From Mytilus edulis (lineage: Eukaryota; Mollusca; Bivalvia; Mytilida; Mytilidae), in assembly GCF_963676685.1 (NCBI RefSeq), contig NC_092346.1, positions 27,107,133 to 27,171,132 of the forward strand: a stretch of DNA of 64,000 bases. The letters are read 5' to 3'. The position numbers and the translations under genes were made by a program. Shown here piece by piece: positions 10,166 through 20,640 of the stretch; within the stretch, counting starts at the first letter, position 1; each line of letters starts with the position of its first letter. The notes under the pieces are model-generated. The model saw only the letters and a program-made list of their open reading frames with translations. It was not told where the DNA came from and made no database searches.

Positions 10166-10540
10166 ATTTGCAAAGCTTACATGTTAAAGTGTTGCTATTT
10201 TAATTTCAACATTTGCATTATCGAAATTACAAAAAATATTTTACACATAATAGGTTTCTGACAATGATAAACTGTAGTCAAATAACTTAGAATTGGTTAT
10301 ATGATTTGAATTTATATTCCAGTTTTTGCTTTTGTGCAAAACACTTTGCTGTTGCAAATTGCCCACCTGCGTACAAACCCCCCCCCCCCCCAAAAAAAAA
10401 TTAAGATCCCCCTTTTTTTGAATTTTTCTTCTTATTAATTTTTTAAAATTGTAAGGGTTCCGCGGAACCCAGTGTTTCGCCTACTTTTGCTGTAAATTGC
10501 AGGATCAACAAAAATGAGGGAAAAATCAATAAAAATATTC
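10166..10540. other. Non-coding stretch with C/A and T runs
   Basis: Contains a poly-C/poly-A run near 10379-10402 and a small palindrome GGTTCCGCGGAACC near 10457. No gene seen. Confidence 0.4.
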
Positions 10541-11316
10541 CGCTTGATACCATGTTTGGATTGTAGGAAGCTTCTGTCCAAGTTTGGTAAAAAAAATCCT
10601 GGATAGTTTATGAATCTAATAAATGTTTTAAAAACTTTAACTGCAGACTGGATGTAATGTTAACTGGAAGAAAAACTAAGTCCATTTATAAGTAAAATAC
10701 AGATACACAGGTACAAAATATTTACAAAATTTCCTTCTAGATACTAGCTTTTGATCATAAACAAACTTCTGTCTTAGTTTGGTACAAATAAAAAAAAGTA
10801 TAAGAAAGTTATCAAAATTTTTAATTTAACCACAGAGTGAATGTGTTGTTTCCTGGCAGAAAAAAAAGTCCATTTAAAGTAAAATATGGAAAAAATGGAT
10901 TTGTCATTTTACAAAATTTACTTCTGGATACTATCTTATGATCATAAACAAGCTTCTGTCTAAGTTTGGTACAAACCAAGGATAGTTTAAGAAAGTTATT
11001 AAAATTTTAAAAACTACAACCACAGAGTGATGTAATGTTTTCCCGCAGAAAAACTAAGTGCATTTATAAGTAAAATACGGAAAAAATGGAATTTTATTTT
11101 CACAAAATTTACTTCTGGATACTATCTTATGATAATAAATAAGCTTCTGTCCAAGGTTGGTAGAAATCCAGGATAGTTTAAGAAAGTTATTTAAATTTTA
11201 AAAACTTTAACCACAGAGTGTATGTAATGTTTTCCCGCAGAAAAACTAAGTCCATTTATAAGTAAAATACGGAAAAAATGGAATTTTATTTTCACAAAAT
11301 TTACTTCTTGATACTA
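10541..11316. repeat. Tandem repeat, about four units of 185-195 bp
   Basis: Each unit has a GATACTATCTTATGATCAT-like start, AAGCTTCTGTCCAAGTTTGG, GGATAGTTTAAGAAAGTTAT, ACCACAGAGTG and AAAAACTAAGTCCATTTATA. Starts fall near 10541, 10735, 10924, 11109 and 11306. Non-coding. Confidence 0.85.
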
Positions 11317-11460
11317 TGAAGGCTCGACAAAAATTGCTTTCCCTCAAGATATCGTCATAATCTCAATTCAAATGGCGTTTGCAGCCATAATTACCAGTAT
11401 AAATACACCATAAAAGTCTTAAAATAGAAAATGACATACATAATTATAGCTAAAATTAAT

Positions 11461-12265
11461 ATTCCTTCCATAGTAACTTCTAACTAGAGTCTCTCAAGAG
11501 CCTGTATCGCTCACCTGATTCTACTTAGGTTTTTGAAATCATATAAAACAAGTCTACTAAATTTCAAGTTGATTGGACTTCAGCTTCATCAAAAACTACC
11601 TTGACCAAAAATTTTAACCTGAACGGACGGACGCACAGACGAACGGAGCCACAGACCAGAAAACATAATGCCCCTCTACTATCGTAGGTGGGGCATAAAA
11701 ATATAAAATTTGGCTAAAAGTAACAACACAACCTGATAAGGAAAGGAACATTCAGGCTATGTTTGATTTCATTCAAAGTCCCCCACTGGCGGCCATCTTG
11801 GATGATGGATCGGCTACAAAGTAACAACACTTGGTCAGCACCTCATAAGGAACATTCATGCTATGTTTTGTTTTATTCCATTCAGTGGTTCTCTAAAAGA
11901 AGTCATTTGAATGCATTTCCCATAGGGTCCTATGTTAAACTAAGTCCCCCGTTGGCGGCCATCATGGATGATGGATCGGCTACAAAGTAACAACACTTGG
12001 CCAGTACCTCTTAAGGAACATTCATGCCATGTTTGGTTTCATTCCATTCAGTGGTTCTCTAAAAGCAGACTTTGTATGCATTTCCCATAGGGTCCTATGT
12101 TAAACTAAGTCCCCCGTTGGCGGCCATCATGGATGATGGATCGGCTACAAAGTAACAACACTTGGCCAGTACCTCTTAAGGAACATTCATGCCATGTTTG
12201 GTTTCATTCCATTCAGTGGTTCTCTAAAAGCAGACTTTGTATGCATTTCCCATAGGGTCCTATGT

Positions 12266-12302
<37 letters not shown>

Positions 12303-13378
12303 TCTTTATTTAAAGAGGGTAACTCAATTAGAAAAATTCTAATTTTCATTGAGGCCCTCAAACAAAATACATGCATACAGTTAACATTGATACATTAAAT
12401 TACAATATATATTACTAGTATATACAACAATTCAATCACTAAAATATACAAAGGGTAATAAATGACAATATTTGATATAGTTTTGTTAGAGAAAAACAAA
12501 TTATTTGACTTGCATATAATTTTCAAGAAAATGATTATAACTATGTTTCTTGAATAATTCCACATTAGGACATTTTTTTATTTCGAGTTGTAAATTATTC
12601 CATACTTTGGTTGCAGAGTAATGAAAAGATTTTTTATAAAAATTTGTATTTGGCCTTGGAACAAAAAGATCATTATTAGAGACAGATCGTAGGTTGTGGC
12701 GTTGCACATCATCAATATTTAGAATTGCTAAGTAATCAGGTGTTAGCCCATTTACAATTTTATACATTAAAATTGATTGTTGGTATTTTATTCTTTTGGT
12801 AAAAGATAGCCATTTTAAAGAAGAAAACATGAAATTAGATGGAATAGAAATATCGCATTCCAGTATAATTCTTGCTACTCTTTTTTGAAGTTTTATGATT
12901 CTATCTGAATCTTTTTGTAATAAATTTCCCCAAACTGAACTACAATAGTCTATATATGGTAGAATATATGCATTATAAAATAGTTGCCTTGTGTGTATTG
13001 GCAAATATACTTTAATTTTATATAAAAGTGATACTTTAGAAGAGATTATTTTACATACACGATCAACATGATCTTCCCAGCTTAAATTTTCATCAATGTC
13101 AATTCCAAGTAATTTGAAAGAATGGACATATGTTAAACTAAGTCCCCCGCTGGCGGCCATCTTGGATAATGGATCGGCTACAAAGTAACAACACTTGGTC
13201 AGTACCTCATTAAGGAACATTCATGCCATGTTTGGTTTCATTCCATTCAGTGGTTCTTTAGAAGAAGTTCAAAATGTAAAAGTTAACGACGACGACGACG
13301 ACGACGACGACGGACGACGACGACGGACGCCAAGTGGTGAGAAAAGCTCACTTGGCCCTTCGGGCCAGGTGAGCTAAA
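11461..13378. repeat. Composite repeat block with 166-bp tandem units
   Basis: Opens near GTATCGCTCACCTG (about 11505) and closes with GGCCAGGTGAGCTAAAAA (to about 13378), so CTCACCTG and CAGGTGAG form an inverted pair at its ends. Inside, GGCGGCCATC-containing units start at 11788, 11954, 12119 and 13152. The first three have a 165-166-bp period; the last is displaced by a LINE insertion. A (GAC)n run lies at about 13288-13328, next to a GGCCCTTCGGGCC hairpin. Confidence 0.7.
12268..13128 (-). mobile_element. 5'-truncated LINE, C-terminal reverse-transcriptase remnant
   Basis: On the minus strand about 208 codons (13127-12501) encode the end of a non-LTR reverse transcriptase: LLGIDIDENLSWEDHV, PYIDYCSSVWGN, a run of basic residues, then a KVWNNL tail. 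The ORF's apparent start at 13220 lies in the flanking tandem repeat and is not original. The 3' end carries AATAAA and a (TTA)n tail (TAA repeats at about 12267-12300 on the plus strand). TATGTTA flanks both sides (12261-12267 and 13129-13135), a 7-bp target-site duplication. The fragment cannot transpose on its own. Confidence 0.85.
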
Positions 13379-14398
13379 AATAAATTGACAGCTAATCACC
13401 TCAAGACAATATAAAACTTATTTATACATAATTTTAAAACAGCAGTATAAGGAAGGTAAATCAAATATACACAACATTATACTTTTTAATGTGTTTGAAT
13501 TACCTCCCTTACATTTCTTTTAAATTGTCCATTAACCAGGACACCCTTGTTTTCCCCCTTTTTTGTACATAATTCCGACACGGTTTGAGCCATTACCCCA
13601 AGTCAATCCTAACCATCACTTTGTGGTATGGAAACTTGTGGTATAACCTAGAGAGATACATACACCATTCGTCAAGTTATTGACTGGAAACTAGAAAAAT
13701 GCTTATCTGGGCCCTTTTGTGGCCCCTAATTCCTAAAGGACCATTTTCGTTTGTGGTTATAAACCTTGTGTTTAAATTTTGTAGATTTCTATTTACTTAT
13801 ACTAAAATTATTGTCCGGAAACCAAATTTCCAATGCAATTATTTTGCGACAGTAAAACTACCGATGGACGGCCGACAAGCTTCAAAAAGAATACAGTAAT
13901 CAATGAACCAATCAAATATCTTTTTATTAAATAATATTAATTCGAGTTTTGCCGAAAGCGGGGATTACGGATTAAAAACATGCTTCGTATAAGTTTGTCA
14001 AGAATGGCTTTCGGCAGTTATCACTTAGTGTCAAATTATCTATGTGCTTTGTTACAGAACCTTTGCGTAGCTAGAAAGAAACAATGTGGATGCAACTACT
14101 GCCGAGCGGAGCGAGGCGAAAAAAATTTGGGACCCTATTATGCAGAATTTTTTTTTTTCGGTTTTCGGTCATAGGACGGTTAAAAGAGGAGCTATATGTA
14201 GATACAAATTTATGAATGTAAAACTATTAATTAATCTTCTGAATATAGTAACAACACATATTTGTGATACAGAATTTACTCAAAATTGTCCAAAATCTGC
14301 TCTTCGGGTCTGGGCAGAAACAAACTTCTCTATTACTTTGTCAACATTCACACTGAAATCCCGATGAATATGCAGTAATGCTATGTAACTTTCGTTGT
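13379..14398. other. Intergenic sequence, probably degenerate repeats
   Basis: Phrases such as GGCCCCTAATTCCTAAAGG followed by GTGGTTATAAACCTTGTG recall a repeat I associate with mussel sequence, unverified. A GCGGAGCGAGGCG patch sits near 14105. No gene is supported. Confidence 0.35.
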
Positions 14399-14812
14399 TC
14401 ATTGTTGATCGTACCGGCATTTGTTTTCAATTACATACGTAGTACCGTGACTGATACATCTCAGGGCCATCATGGCATGGTAGCACTCGCGAGATATGTT
14501 ATAAACCAGCGTACGTGTTCGGCATCGAGCGACCTCCCAATTGAAATCGTCAAAATTACATGCTAGGTCAGTTTCGTATGTTTCAGACAATATTGAGATT
14601 TGTTCGTTTGTGTTATATCCTACAACACGATGAAGCAGATACAGCACAAAGAAGCGATTTTCTGATAACTTGACGCGACTCCACTCTCCAGTTGCCTTAT
14701 CATATGGTCTATGAACGCAAAAAATAATGAGACTTTCCAATACTGTTTTGGCGTGGTTGCAGGATAATGGCTCCGGTAGTCTGTCAACCACATCGCCTCG
14801 GCATATTTTCAA
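14399..14812 (-). CDS. Unidentified ORF, 137 codons
   Basis: An open frame from ATG at 14812 to its stop at 14399, with a mixed, protein-like composition and seven Cys (for example SCNHAKTVLESLIIFCVHRP). I recognise no family. An in-frame stop lies just upstream of the Met, so the N-terminus could instead be an exon edge. Neighbours are repeats and no homologue is present in units B or C. It could be an exon of a host gene, a transposon fragment or chance; it is the longest non-repeat frame between 13.4 and 18 kb. Confidence 0.3.
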   Translation of the reverse strand: MKICRGDVVDRLPEPLSCNHAKTVLESLIIFCVHRPYDKATGEWSRVKLSENRFFVLYLLHRVVGYNTNEQISILSETYETDLACNFDDFNWEVARCRTRTLVYNISRECYHAMMALRCISHGTTYVIENKCRYDQQ

Positions 14813-15408
14813 CGATATCGAAGGGATCTGATAATTCTAATGCCGATTGGTACATCTCATTCCAAACTGATCATGTGCTGTAAAATGTGCTCCAAAACTA
14901 CATATCTTAGACTGAGTATTACAAATTCAAAAGTAAAAATCTTGTATAAGATACAAGTAACCTTCCGATTTTGTCATATTAATCTCCATCTCCAAATTTT
15001 TTTTTATTTTGAAACCAAATGTCGTTATTTAATGACATATCATCAATTAAAAAAAGTGACAACATAGGTGTTTCCTTTAACATTCAATTTATAAATTTTG
15101 ATTTTGACAATTCTTTTTTTGCATGCCGAATCAATGCACACGCAACTTCGGAGCTACGATCTTTTTCTGAATGAACAGCTTCATCAACACTTGTAACTAG
15201 GTTGTCAAACTAATATCCGGGATAGACGGAAAAGACACCAACAGTCTCCGATTCCGATTGACCAACTCATCTCTCTCTCTTCTGCTTTTTTTGTTGTTTT
15301 TGTTGTTGTGAAAACGACGTGGATGCACGTGCTGTCGTGCCTCCGTGTAGCTACGCCCCTGCCTTTTATCTTAAAGACGGATATAAATCTTTGATAAGTA
15401 ATCTGAAT
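14813..15408. other. Intergenic sequence, nothing recognised
   Basis: AT-rich, with a GTTGTTTTTGTTGTTGTG run near 15290. No convincing ORF, splice signals or repeat boundaries. Confidence 0.4.
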
Positions 15409-16634
15409 AAGCCAATCAATAAGTTAAATTTTAACGTCAAGTATAATAAAACTATATTATACTCCAAGTAACTGAAGAAAAATGTCTGTCCTTCTTTTGA
15501 GCTCAAACTAGCCAACGTATGGCATGTGTCTTTTAGGGTTTATGATATAGTATGATCTGTTTGAAATTACTAGATTATACATTTGTAGTAATAAATCAGA
15601 GAATATGGACAACAGACTGACTGACTGGTTGCTTTTAATTGTACACAATCATTTTAAATTAACATATTTTGCCAAAAAAGCATACTGTCATATTAGGCTC
15701 GGGAAATAAAGATTTGGCAATAATAGACCCGGGAATTCAGGATTGTACCGATCCCATATCTATCGTGTCTATTCTTTTAAAAAAGAAGAACCTATCATTC
15801 ACTTTTTAATATGGTTTGATCTAGTTCTCAGATATTAAACAATAGGTCAATTATTATATTTAGTGTATGGAACAAACAAAGTTGTACATATAAAAAAGAA
15901 GATGTGGTATGATTGCCAATGCCTGAGACAACTGTCTACAAGAGACCAAAATGACACAGAAATTAACAACTTTAGGTCACCGTACGGCCTTCAACAATGA
16001 GTTATGTCTGCCTGGCTGTGTTTATATTACATTGGCCTCAATTTCATGGCTTATTGCTCAATGTTGATTCTGTGGTTGGATGTCAGGCACTGCTAGCAAC
16101 AGGACCACTATATTTGGTGAATATAATGATTATAGGGTGTACATGTCCGTCTGGCTTGGTTTATTTTACTCACTCGGCTCTGACCTTGATAATGTTAAGT
16201 TTATGTATTAAAACCTTCACATTAAAGAATTTCATCTGCATTTGTGTGCACCTGTTGTTCAGGGATTGTCGTTTGTTGTGGTTCACAAGTGTTTATCCTT
16301 TCTTGTTGTTTTTTTTGTGTATGGATTAGTCTTGGGTTTTCTGTTTGAATGGTTTCAGACTAGTCATTCTGGGGCCCTTTATAGCTTGCCGTTCAGTGTT
16401 AGGGTATTACATCTATGGTGTTAGCCAATGCTCTGTGTCGAGGCTGTACTTTGACTATTGTACTTTGACCTATAATTGTTTACTTTTCATACATTGTGAC
16501 TTGGATGGAGAGTTGTCTAATTAGCATACCACTTCTACTTATTTCTATTTCAACATAAATTAAGGATCATTCAGGCATAAGTAAATTAGGCGAGACATTT
16601 TACAGTGTGCACTGCCTTGACAGGAAGGTTAACA

Positions 16635-16859
16635 CGACGGGTGCCACATGTGGAGCAGGATCTGCTTACCCTTCCGGAGCACCTGAGATCACCCCTAGTT
16701 TTTGGTGGGGTTCGTGTTGTTTATTCTTTAGTTTTCTATGTTGTGTCGTGTGTACTATTGTTTTTCTGTTTGTCTTTTTTATTTTTAGCCATGGCGTTGT
16801 CAGTTTGTTTTAGATTTATGAGTTTGACTGTCCCTTTGGTATCTTTCGTCCCTCTTTTT
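16635..16859 (+). mobile_element. Retroelement 3' tail insertion (225 bp) in unit A
   Basis: Sequence from CGACGGGTGCCACATGTGG to TCGTCCCTC is absent from units B and C at the same point. TTAACA at 16629-16634 recurs at 16860-16865, a 6-bp target-site duplication. The same tail ends the reverse-transcriptase fragments at 39931-40589 and, shortened, 56900-58377. Confidence 0.85.
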
Positions 16860-16959
16860 TTAACATAGTATAGTTTAGTTTCAGTATCGAGAATATTTAC
16901 ACCACAACCAGTTTAGCTTAATACTAACATAGTCTCAGACATTTAAATTATTTGATTTG

Positions 16960-18640
16960 CATTTCATTCATTCAATGTTTTATTAAAGTCTCATCTCTCA
17001 ACAAGTACAATCAATCTTTATACATTGTAAAATAACACTAGATAAAATGAGTGCCATTAATATATACAGAATTATAAGAGACTATTAAAATGCATAGATA
17101 TAATACACAAATTGAAATAAAATACTATTTACAATATATAAAATGTCTACCTCTTTTTAAAATCAATTGACAGGTTTTGGCACACACACATATATGGCAC
17201 GCCGTTTTTATATTTATTCAAATTTGAAGATCTCTTATTAAGTATTAAGATATCTTTAATTTTTATAAGATATCTTATTTAATTTGAAAGTAAATAAGAT
17301 ATCTCTATTAGTTTATAAGATATCTCTATTAGTTTATAAGATATCTCTATAAGTTAATAAGATATCTCTATTAATTAATAAGATATCTTATAAAGTATAT
17401 AAGATATCTTACTTCTTTATAAAGATATCTTTTAAATACATACTTTATAAGATATCTTATTAATTAATAGAGATATCTTATAAACTAATAGAGATATCTT
17501 ATTAACTTATGGAGATATCTTATATATTAAATAAGATATCTTTATAACCAATTAAATAAGATATCTATATAAGTTAATAAGATATCTCTAAAAGTTTATA
17601 AGATATCTCTATTAGTTTATAAGATATCTCTATAAGTTAATAAGATATCTCTATAAGTTAATAAGATATCTCTATAAGTTTATAAGATATCTCTATTAGT
17701 TTATAAGATATCTCTATAAGTTAATAAAATATCTCTATTAATTAATAAGATATCTTAAAGTATATAAGATATCTTACTTCTTTATAAAAAATACATACTT
17801 TATAAGATATCTTATTAATTAATAGAGATATCTTATAAACTAATAGAGATATCTTATAAACTAATAGAGATATCTTATTAACTTATGGAGATATCTTATT
17901 AAGTAAATAAGATATCTCTATTATAAACTATATAAAAGATATCTTATATAGTTAATAAGATATCTTATAAATTAATAGAGATATCTTATATTTTAAATAA
18001 GATTTAATTTTAATAAGATATCTTATGTAATATATAAGATCTCTTATTTAATATATAAGATATCTTATTTAATAAATCAGATATCTCAATTAATATATAA
18101 GATATCTCATTTTGTTATTAAGATATATCAATTAGTTTATAAGATATCAGATATCTCGAAATTGAATAAATATAATAACGGCGTGCCATACAAATACGTA
18201 TCATATTTACATCTGAGAATCAAAACACTAACTTTTGATTATCACCTAAAGTATTAAAATTATCATTAAAAGTTTCAGCAACATGATATAAATGGTTTCT
18301 AAAATCGTCATATAGAGGACATCTTAATAAAACATGCGCTTCATCTTCAATCAAGACGTCACATATATGGCACACTCTATTTTCTAAAACAATATTTTCA
18401 TCTCCCTGTTTCAATTCTTAGGGGATCAACACCACATCTAAATTTGTGGAAAGCACTTTTGTGACTGAAGGGTAAAGCTATTTTGCAGTATTCCTCCGGT
18501 TCAAAATTTTCCTTAAACAGTCTGTAGTTCGTAGCTTATTGCCACCTCTGCCCGATATAGATTTGTCAGAATGTAAAACAGCCTGCCAATTATCGACATG
18601 TTTTTCGCATGTTTTTTGCATGAAGGTAAAAACTGAAAGT
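16960..18640 (-). pseudogene. LINE C-terminal remnant, interrupted by a TIR element
   Basis: Minus strand. Near 18610-18425 broken frames give KHVDNWQAVLHSDKSISGRG and a NKLR segment. 18414-18220 gives a C-x2-C...H...C finger (VCHICDVLIEDEAHVLLRCP) typical of the end of LINE reverse transcriptases. Frameshifts separate the pieces. The element at 17195-18188 interrupts the 3' part. Unit C holds a version without that interruption (51836-52510), and unit B has lost the whole segment between two TTGCAT repeats. Confidence 0.7.
17195..18188. mobile_element. TIR element filled with a GATATC palindromic array
   Basis: Ends TGGCACGCCGTTTTTATATT (left) and its near-exact inverse (AATATAATAACGGCGTGCCA, right) are flanked by TA on both sides (17193-17194, 18189-18190). 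The site is unoccupied in unit C. Almost the whole interior (about 17230-18150) is dozens of AGATATCT cores spaced about 20 bp apart, joined by TATTAGTTTATA, TAAGTTAATA and similar linkers, with orientation switching several times. No coding capacity. TA flanks would fit a Tc1/mariner-type MITE, but no transposase is present. Confidence 0.8.
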
Positions 18641-18871
18641 CTTTCTGATGCATACTATTACTGTTTCCTTTTTTGAACAAATATGTTATGTGTTCGGAAA
18701 AATAGGATAAAAATGTTTATAAATATTAAATATATATGAAAAAGTTAACAAATATGTATTTTAATAATTAAGGATTTATATGTCTTAATAAGGAAAATGA
18801 AATGTCCTTGAAATGATTAAACACTATGTCTAGATACAATTCTATTCAAAATAATAAAATAAAAAAGAATT

Positions 18872-20578
18872 TCAAACTTTATAAACAAAACATGTCTGAT
18901 ATGATTTCTCTTTTTTCTCACCACTTATATGACTTGACACTATCATCACTCCAGTTTCTCTGTTGATGTCTATAGCATAAGGATCTTTGATTCCATCAGC
19001 ATCTGATAGTATTGTCTTACAGATCTTACCATCTGGTGATACTACCACGATACTGTTGTTTCCAGCAGAAGATATATAAACAAAACCATTTTTGTCTAAT
19101 GTAAGTCCTAGTGGTCTGGCAATGTCTTGATGCTGAAATTTCCACAGAGGTTCTCCTGTAACTTTGTAACAGCAAAGTGTACTTGCAATGTTATTGGTAC
19201 CATAGATATTTCTTTGGAATAATGCAATAGGTCCAACTACCATTCCTTCTATGATTGTTTGAGACATATCACTCAGATTCACTGTAGTACACTGTCTGTC
19301 ACCATTACGGATGACCAAATTTTTACCATCACTTGCTACTCCAAAACAGTTGTGAGAAAGTTTAATTGTTTGAATAATTTTACTTCTATCTACATCCACC
19401 AGGACTGTCTGGTTTGCTGGTCCTAATGCCACAGCCACTATATTATTCATGACAAGGCATTCATCATATGCAAACTCTGTGAATGTAACTACTTTTCTGA
19501 TAAAAATGCCATCATTACTGAACAACAGTAGTTGGAATTCGTCTCTATCAAGTATTATAAATTTACCATCAGGTAATATAAGACAGGCAGATATATCTAA
19601 AGACTTTATATCTTTTGGAATTGTCAGTCTTGTCAACAAGGATGGTTTTATTTGTTCCACTCCAGGAACTTTTGGAATCAAGTGCTGGGCTTGATCTTTT
19701 CTTCCAGCCTTTATTTTTAGAGTAGAAGTGGTGGTATTGATATTGATATTTCCAAATGAATTGACATCTTGTAAAATTGATTGTAGAGCAGATGAAAGTT
19801 TGACCTCTAGATTTTTTTCAATGAAGTGGTCTCCACTTTCTAAATCTTCTATATATTTTGTCGTTTGTGATGTAATTTTCTCGATCTCTCTTAAAGCAAT
19901 AAACATTTGTAGCTCTGTAGTATATCGTGTCGTTTTGGAAAACTGGCTCTGTATTTGGTTTATCTGACTAGCCCGCTGTTCCATTTGTTGCATGAGACTG
20001 GCCATGTTTGATTTAAGCTTTGAATATTTAGATTCTAAATCATTAAGTAAGTCTTGCTCTAATTTGTTTAAGTAATCATCAATCGACTTTCTCATATACC
20101 GTATTTTCTCAATGGCTTTGGTGTTCTGCGTATCGGTGGTAGTGATCCTGGTTTTTAGATACAGTATGGCTGTATCTATGTTTTCCTTCACATCCTTTAA
20201 ATCTTTTTCAAAAAGTTGCACTGAGGCAGATGATTTGACTTGCTGAAGGATATCTGACAAAGGTTTCATTTCTTGACACATCTTGTGTTTATCAGTGACA
20301 CACTGAACACAGCATGGACAGGCATGGAAAGAACAGTAAAGTTCAAACTTCTTCTTGTGGTCTTGGCACTGGCTACTTATTTCTTGCATGAATGTAGGTA
20401 ACTTTTGGTAATCATCAGCTGACATGGTTTTATGGTTCTTAGACAGTCTCGACTTGCTGTGAGGTTTTTCACAGTCTCCACAAAATAAAACCTCACATTC
20501 TGTGCACCAGATGACTGCTGAATTGGAGATTCCATCGTCATTGCAAATTGTACAAAGTTGTTTGACTGATGAGGCCAT
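18872..20578 (-). CDS. B-box/coiled-coil/propeller TRIM-like protein, copy A
   Basis: 568 residues in one exon, ATG at 20576-20578. Residues 9-49 form a first B-box-like zinc module (Cys 9, 12, 25, 28, 33, 36, then His). About 68-100 form a second B-box (DHKKKFELYCSFHACPCC, then CVTDKH). About 105-240 is a long coiled coil. About 300-568 has repeated DGKFIILD and GLTLDKNGFVYISS type strands, typical of an NHL-like beta-propeller. There is no RING finger, so ubiquitin-ligase activity of the usual TRIM kind is not expected; a scaffold or sensing role is more likely. Large TRIM-like families are known in bivalves and often discussed in immunity. Upstream on the minus strand a pyrimidine-rich tract ending ATATATTTCAG (about 20597) suggests a 5'-UTR intron. 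Close paralogues lie at 30269-31978 and 52742-54445. Confidence 0.92.
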   Translation of the reverse strand: MASSVKQLCTICNDDGISNSAVIWCTECEVLFCGDCEKPHSKSRLSKNHKTMSADDYQKLPTFMQEISSQCQDHKKKFELYCSFHACPCCVQCVTDKHKMCQEMKPLSDILQQVKSSASVQLFEKDLKDVKENIDTAILYLKTRITTTDTQNTKAIEKIRYMRKSIDDYLNKLEQDLLNDLESKYSKLKSNMASLMQQMEQRASQINQIQSQFSKTTRYTTELQMFIALREIEKITSQTTKYIEDLESGDHFIEKNLEVKLSSALQSILQDVNSFGNININTTTSTLKIKAGRKDQAQHLIPKVPGVEQIKPSLLTRLTIPKDIKSLDISACLILPDGKFIILDRDEFQLLLFSNDGIFIRKVVTFTEFAYDECLVMNNIVAVALGPANQTVLVDVDRSKIIQTIKLSHNCFGVASDGKNLVIRNGDRQCTTVNLSDMSQTIIEGMVVGPIALFQRNIYGTNNIASTLCCYKVTGEPLWKFQHQDIARPLGLTLDKNGFVYISSAGNNSIVVVSPDGKICKTILSDADGIKDPYAIDINRETGVMIVSSHISGEKKEKSYQTCFVYKV

Positions 20579-20640
20579 TAGTTTTTCTCTTTACATCTGA
20601 AATATATGGGGGAAAGCTCTCTATAAATATGAATGAGTTA
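20579..20640 (-). promoter_or_regulatory. Putative 5'-UTR splice acceptor of TRIM copy A
   Basis: On the minus strand CCCCCATATATTTCAG ends about 20 bases before the ATG and is conserved in copies B and C. This suggests that an untranslated exon lies upstream. A TATTTATAGAG sequence just 5' could alternatively be a TATA-like box. Confidence 0.4.

Noticed and set aside
13288-13377. (GAC)n and GGCCCTTCGGGCC as a coding Asp/Arg tract
   Set aside because: The frame is a short chance ORF over a simple repeat at the end of a composite repeat block.
16605-16868. Hydrophobic ORF resembling a multi-pass membrane protein
   Set aside because: It translates a retroelement 3' tail whose insertion boundaries and TTAACA duplication are visible.
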